A stretch of 7,772 nt of DNA from Kiritimatiellia bacterium (GTDB taxonomy: Bacteria; Verrucomicrobiota; Kiritimatiellia; UBA8416; SLMC01), in NCBI GenBank assembly GCA_007133745.1, contig SLMC01000060.1, positions 1 to 7,772 of the forward strand, read 5' to 3'. The notes beneath the pieces were generated by a model. That model saw only the letters and a list, made by a program, of their open reading frames with translations, searched no databases and was not told the DNA's origin. Shown piece after piece: positions 6,137 through 7,772 of this stretch (position 1 is the first letter of the stretch; the number at the start of each line of letters is the position of its first letter). The position numbers and the translations under genes are program-made.

Positions 6137-6829
6137 TCATTCCAGCCGATAGCCAACACGTTCGTTTACGGATCCGACGCGAACGTCCAGATCGAGTTGC
6201 GACGCACCCGGCGGCCGGTCGCCAACCTGTCGGATAGAGACCGGCGGCGGATCGGCGCCTTCGTAGGGAACCAGCAGGGTCACGAAACGCAGGCCCGGCC
6301 TGTCCGCCGTTTTCGGGAGACGGAACCGGAAAGCGGGTCGCGGTTCCTTGCTTCCGTACGCGAAGGATACCTGGCCCTGCTCCCTTTCGAGAACCAGTCC
6401 CTTCTGGGGCAATGCCTGCACAAGCAGGTTGCCGCGCTTGAAGGCGGTGCGGGCTGTCAGGGTGGCTGGATCGAAGACGGCGTGGCCCGGCGCGAACTGG
6501 AAATGCACGTTCACGTTCCACGCCATCACGTACCAGTTCCCGTGGTAGGCGATGAGGTGGTACGGGTGCAGTTCATACTCGGAAACCCTCCCGTCAAAGG
6601 TTTGGTAGGTCGCCCGGATCGCCTCGCGGCACTCGATGAAGCCCGCGAGCTGCGCCCACACATCGGGGGCGATCCGTACCCGGTCCTCGGGCAGAACGCC
6701 GACGTGCTCGCTGAGCCAGTCCGGCTCGATGGTGATGTCGCCCTCCAGCGACTCGGCGATCTTATACCTGCTGGCGTTCTCCTGCAAGGGGCGCTGGTTC
6801 TGCCCGTCATGCCACCTGCCTGCGCTCAT
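6137..6829 (-). pseudogene. Chimeric remnant: WYL regulator fragment joined to heparinase II/III C-terminal fragment
   Basis: This is an uninterrupted 230-residue frame made of two unrelated parts. Residues about 25-105 read like the WYL ligand-sensing domain of transcription regulators: PDWLSEHV, then TYQTFDGRVSEYELHPYHL and the diagnostic HGNWYVMAWN. The winged-helix DNA-binding part that should precede it, over 100 residues, is missing. Nothing like it occurs in any frame upstream, and a TGA directly precedes the ATG. After W104-N105 the sequence changes to one resembling the end of heparinase II/III lyases: VHFQFAPG, a segment ending GQVSFAYGSKEPRPAF, then FVTLLVPYEG. The lyase catalytic domain is absent. 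Neither half should keep its original activity. The likeliest origin is a deletion that fused two neighbouring genes; a mis-assembly is the alternative. Being an open frame, a short sensor-like product is possible. The WYL call is firm; the heparinase call is moderate and made from recalled family features. Confidence 0.62.
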
Positions 6830-6976
6830 TCAGACCGGTTCCAGCGGGTGGGTGCCCGTGCCCCTGAAAAGCGATTTCTTATCAATTCGTCGCCGCCATT
6901 GAAAGCGCTCTGGAGCAGACGGCGGAAACGCCGCCCGAAACCGGACCGTAAGACGAATGCAGGGCGAAAAGAGCAT
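6830..6976 (-). other. Short open frame in the 171-nt gap, doubtful gene
   Basis: A 48-residue frame starts at an ATG (6974-6976) and ends in a TGA that directly abuts the ATG of the WYL fragment. Its arginine-rich product (RFQWRRRIDKK, then GTGTHPLEPV) matches no family I recognise and has no helix-turn-helix. It lies in the same frame as both neighbours. No ribosome binding site is clear. A small CGGCG-GAAA-CGCCG hairpin lies within it at 6920-6933. It is recorded to show what the gap holds, and is more likely non-coding. Confidence 0.15.
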
Positions 6977-7000
6977 CGAACCACGGAAGAAGAACCGCTG

Positions 7001-7573
7001 TCAGCGCGCCAGCAGCCAGGCGGCGGCGGCAATCCCGCTGTCGGCCAGCGTATGGGCCAGAACCGTCCCGGCCAATCCTGTCGTCGTCGTCATGCGCTTC
7101 CATGCCAAAGAGGCCAAGGTCAGCGCAGCTACAACCGCCGCCAGCCAAGGCGCAGGCAGCAGCGTCCACAGCACGAGCGCATGATACCCGGCAAACGCAG
7201 AATGCGCCCAGCGCGTTTGACGCCGCAACGGCGCCCAATGCATCTGTTCCAGCGCCGGATGCGCCAGCCCGAAATACAGAACCATCGCGACCCAGGCGCC
7301 TCCGCTTAATCCGTACCGCGCCAGCCATTCGCCCATATCACCCGCTCCGCTAAGCGGCAGAACAACGAACACGAGCGGACCGGCCAGCGCAAACGGCAAG
7401 GCCCACGCCAGCGAACGTCGCGTTAAACGAAAATCCAACCGTCTCCGGTCCAGCAAGATCCAGAACAGAATCTGCGCATGATAGGCCAGAATCGTAGGCC
7501 ATGCGCCGACGCCGCCGAACCATAGCGCAACCACGGCCACATAGGGCGCCAGAATTTTTAGCCACAAACGCAT
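7001..7573 (-). CDS. Membrane protein, divergent CPBP (CAAX-type) intramembrane protease-like
   Basis: This 190-residue, very hydrophobic protein has about six possible membrane segments. Three spaced motifs recall the CPBP/CAAX protease family. First is LEQMHW (E109-Q110), where EExxxR is expected. Second is FAGYH (F127, H131), fitting FxxxH. Third is HTLAD (H174, D178), fitting HxxxN/D. The second glutamate and the arginine of motif 1 are replaced by Q110 and A114, so catalysis is doubtful, although the first glutamate and both histidines remain. Family members cleave prenylated or other membrane proteins, and bacterial ones often serve in bacteriocin immunity or signalling; nothing here tells the substrate. 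The start is set at the ATG 7571-7573, directly before the first membrane segment. The frame stays open upstream, but that extension is alanine/arginine-rich and crosses two hairpins. No clear ribosome binding site is visible. The WYL/heparinase remnant lies 171 nt downstream. Confidence 0.6.
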   Translation of the reverse strand: MRLWLKILAPYVAVVALWFGGVGAWPTILAYHAQILFWILLDRRRLDFRLTRRSLAWALPFALAGPLVFVVLPLSGAGDMGEWLARYGLSGGAWVAMVLYFGLAHPALEQMHWAPLRRQTRWAHSAFAGYHALVLWTLLPAPWLAAVVAALTLASLAWKRMTTTTGLAGTVLAHTLADSGIAAAAWLLAR

Positions 7574-7608
7574 ACAGCCAAACCGCTTCGCGTCTTCGTC
7601 GGTTGCCG

Positions 7609-7629
7609 CCTGCCGCCTTGCGCGGCAGG
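7609..7629. repeat. Perfect 8-bp hairpin upstream of the membrane protein gene
   Basis: CCTGCCGC (7609-7616) pairs with GCGGCAGG (7622-7629) around a 5-nt loop. It is followed after 5 nt by a second, longer hairpin at 7635-7669. On either strand there is no T-run directly after it, so a terminator role is uncertain. Confidence 0.6.
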
Positions 7630-7630
7630 G

Positions 7631-7772
7631 GTGAGATTGGAGGGGGAAGCGCCATCTTCCACCCCAATCTTCCGTTCCCGCGACGTCCGCCTTCGCCGCA
7701 ACGATCCCGCCCGCGCCCGCCGCTACGCCGGCGACTGCCTCGCGGCGCTCGACCGCTTCCGTCAAACCGGCC
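7631..7772 (+). CDS. Possible start of an unrecognised plus-strand gene, cut by the window edge
   Basis: The frame is open from 7562 to the window end. Past 7676 its residues (RDVRLRRNDPARARRYAG, then CLAALDRFRQTG) look like an ordinary amphipathic helical protein, more natural than the alanine/glycine-rich readings of the other strand. No ATG is present. GTG at 7631 is the only reasonable in-frame start, but it sits between two hairpins and lacks a spaced ribosome binding site. The start could also be an artefact, with the region simply being spacer. No family is recognised. Confidence 0.2.
   Translation, partial: MRLEGEAPSSTPIFRSRDVRLRRNDPARARRYAGDCLAALDRFRQTG
7635..7669. repeat. Imperfect hairpin with arms of about 14-15 nt
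   Basis: GATTGGAGGGGGAAG (7635-7649) and CTTCCACCCCAATC (7656-7669) are near reverse complements, needing one bulged base and one G-T pair, with a 6-nt loop. Together with the hairpin at 7609-7629 it makes a two-lobed structured block in the spacer upstream of the membrane protein gene. A dispersed intergenic repeat or a termination signal for an unseen minus-strand gene is possible. Confidence 0.6.

Noticed and set aside
4771..6159. A 462-residue minus-strand frame opposite pgk
   Set aside because: It is a full-length antisense shadow of a highly conserved gene, with no domain of its own.
6122..7309. A 395-residue plus-strand frame across the WYL/heparinase remnant and membrane gene
   Set aside because: Its product is low-complexity and arginine/proline-rich. 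The minus strand gives clear WYL motifs and membrane segments in the same place.

Overview
This is a GC-rich bacterial window with four well-preserved plus-strand genes in the first 6.1 kb and a looser, partly decayed minus-strand region after that. The organism cannot be named from the sequence alone. Long spacers full of palindromes, a phosphoglycerate kinase with an extra charged segment, and a PF12831-type FAD oxidoreductase beside a family 2 glycosidase suggest an uncultured or environmental lineage, perhaps PVC or Hydrogenedentes-like. That placement is an inference with low certainty.

Layout: positions 1-160 are a spacer with a perfect tandem 12-mer. Next come a GH2 glycosidase with the catalytic pair and NxK motif of beta-glucuronidases (161-1846) and an FAD-dependent oxidoreductase (1947-3182), probably a carbohydrate-utilisation pair. 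A 236-nt spacer follows with a weak hairpin, a sigma70-like promoter and a 22-nt direct repeat at 45-bp spacing. It leads into gap (NAD-type glyceraldehyde-3-phosphate dehydrogenase, 3419-4426). A strong hairpin closes gap. The next 425 nt are unusually structured: two long imperfect palindromes and a 13-bp direct repeat. Then comes pgk (phosphoglycerate kinase, 4852-6105). Gap and Pgk catalyse consecutive steps of lower glycolysis, converting glyceraldehyde-3-phosphate to 3-phosphoglycerate with ATP gain.

On the minus strand, converging on pgk, is a 230-residue frame (6137-6829). Its first half reads as the WYL ligand-sensing part of a transcription regulator without its winged helix. Its second half reads as the C-terminal beta-sandwich of a heparinase II/III-type lyase without its catalytic part. 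It looks like a fusion of two broken genes. Upstream of it (7001-7573) is a small membrane protein resembling CPBP (CAAX-type) intramembrane proteases with a degenerate first motif. The last 200 nt hold two adjacent hairpins and possibly the start of another plus-strand gene.

The clearest oddities are the WYL/heparinase chimera, the repeat pair around the gap promoter, and the palindrome-rich gap-pgk spacer. No RNA gene, CRISPR array, transposase or prophage gene was seen.
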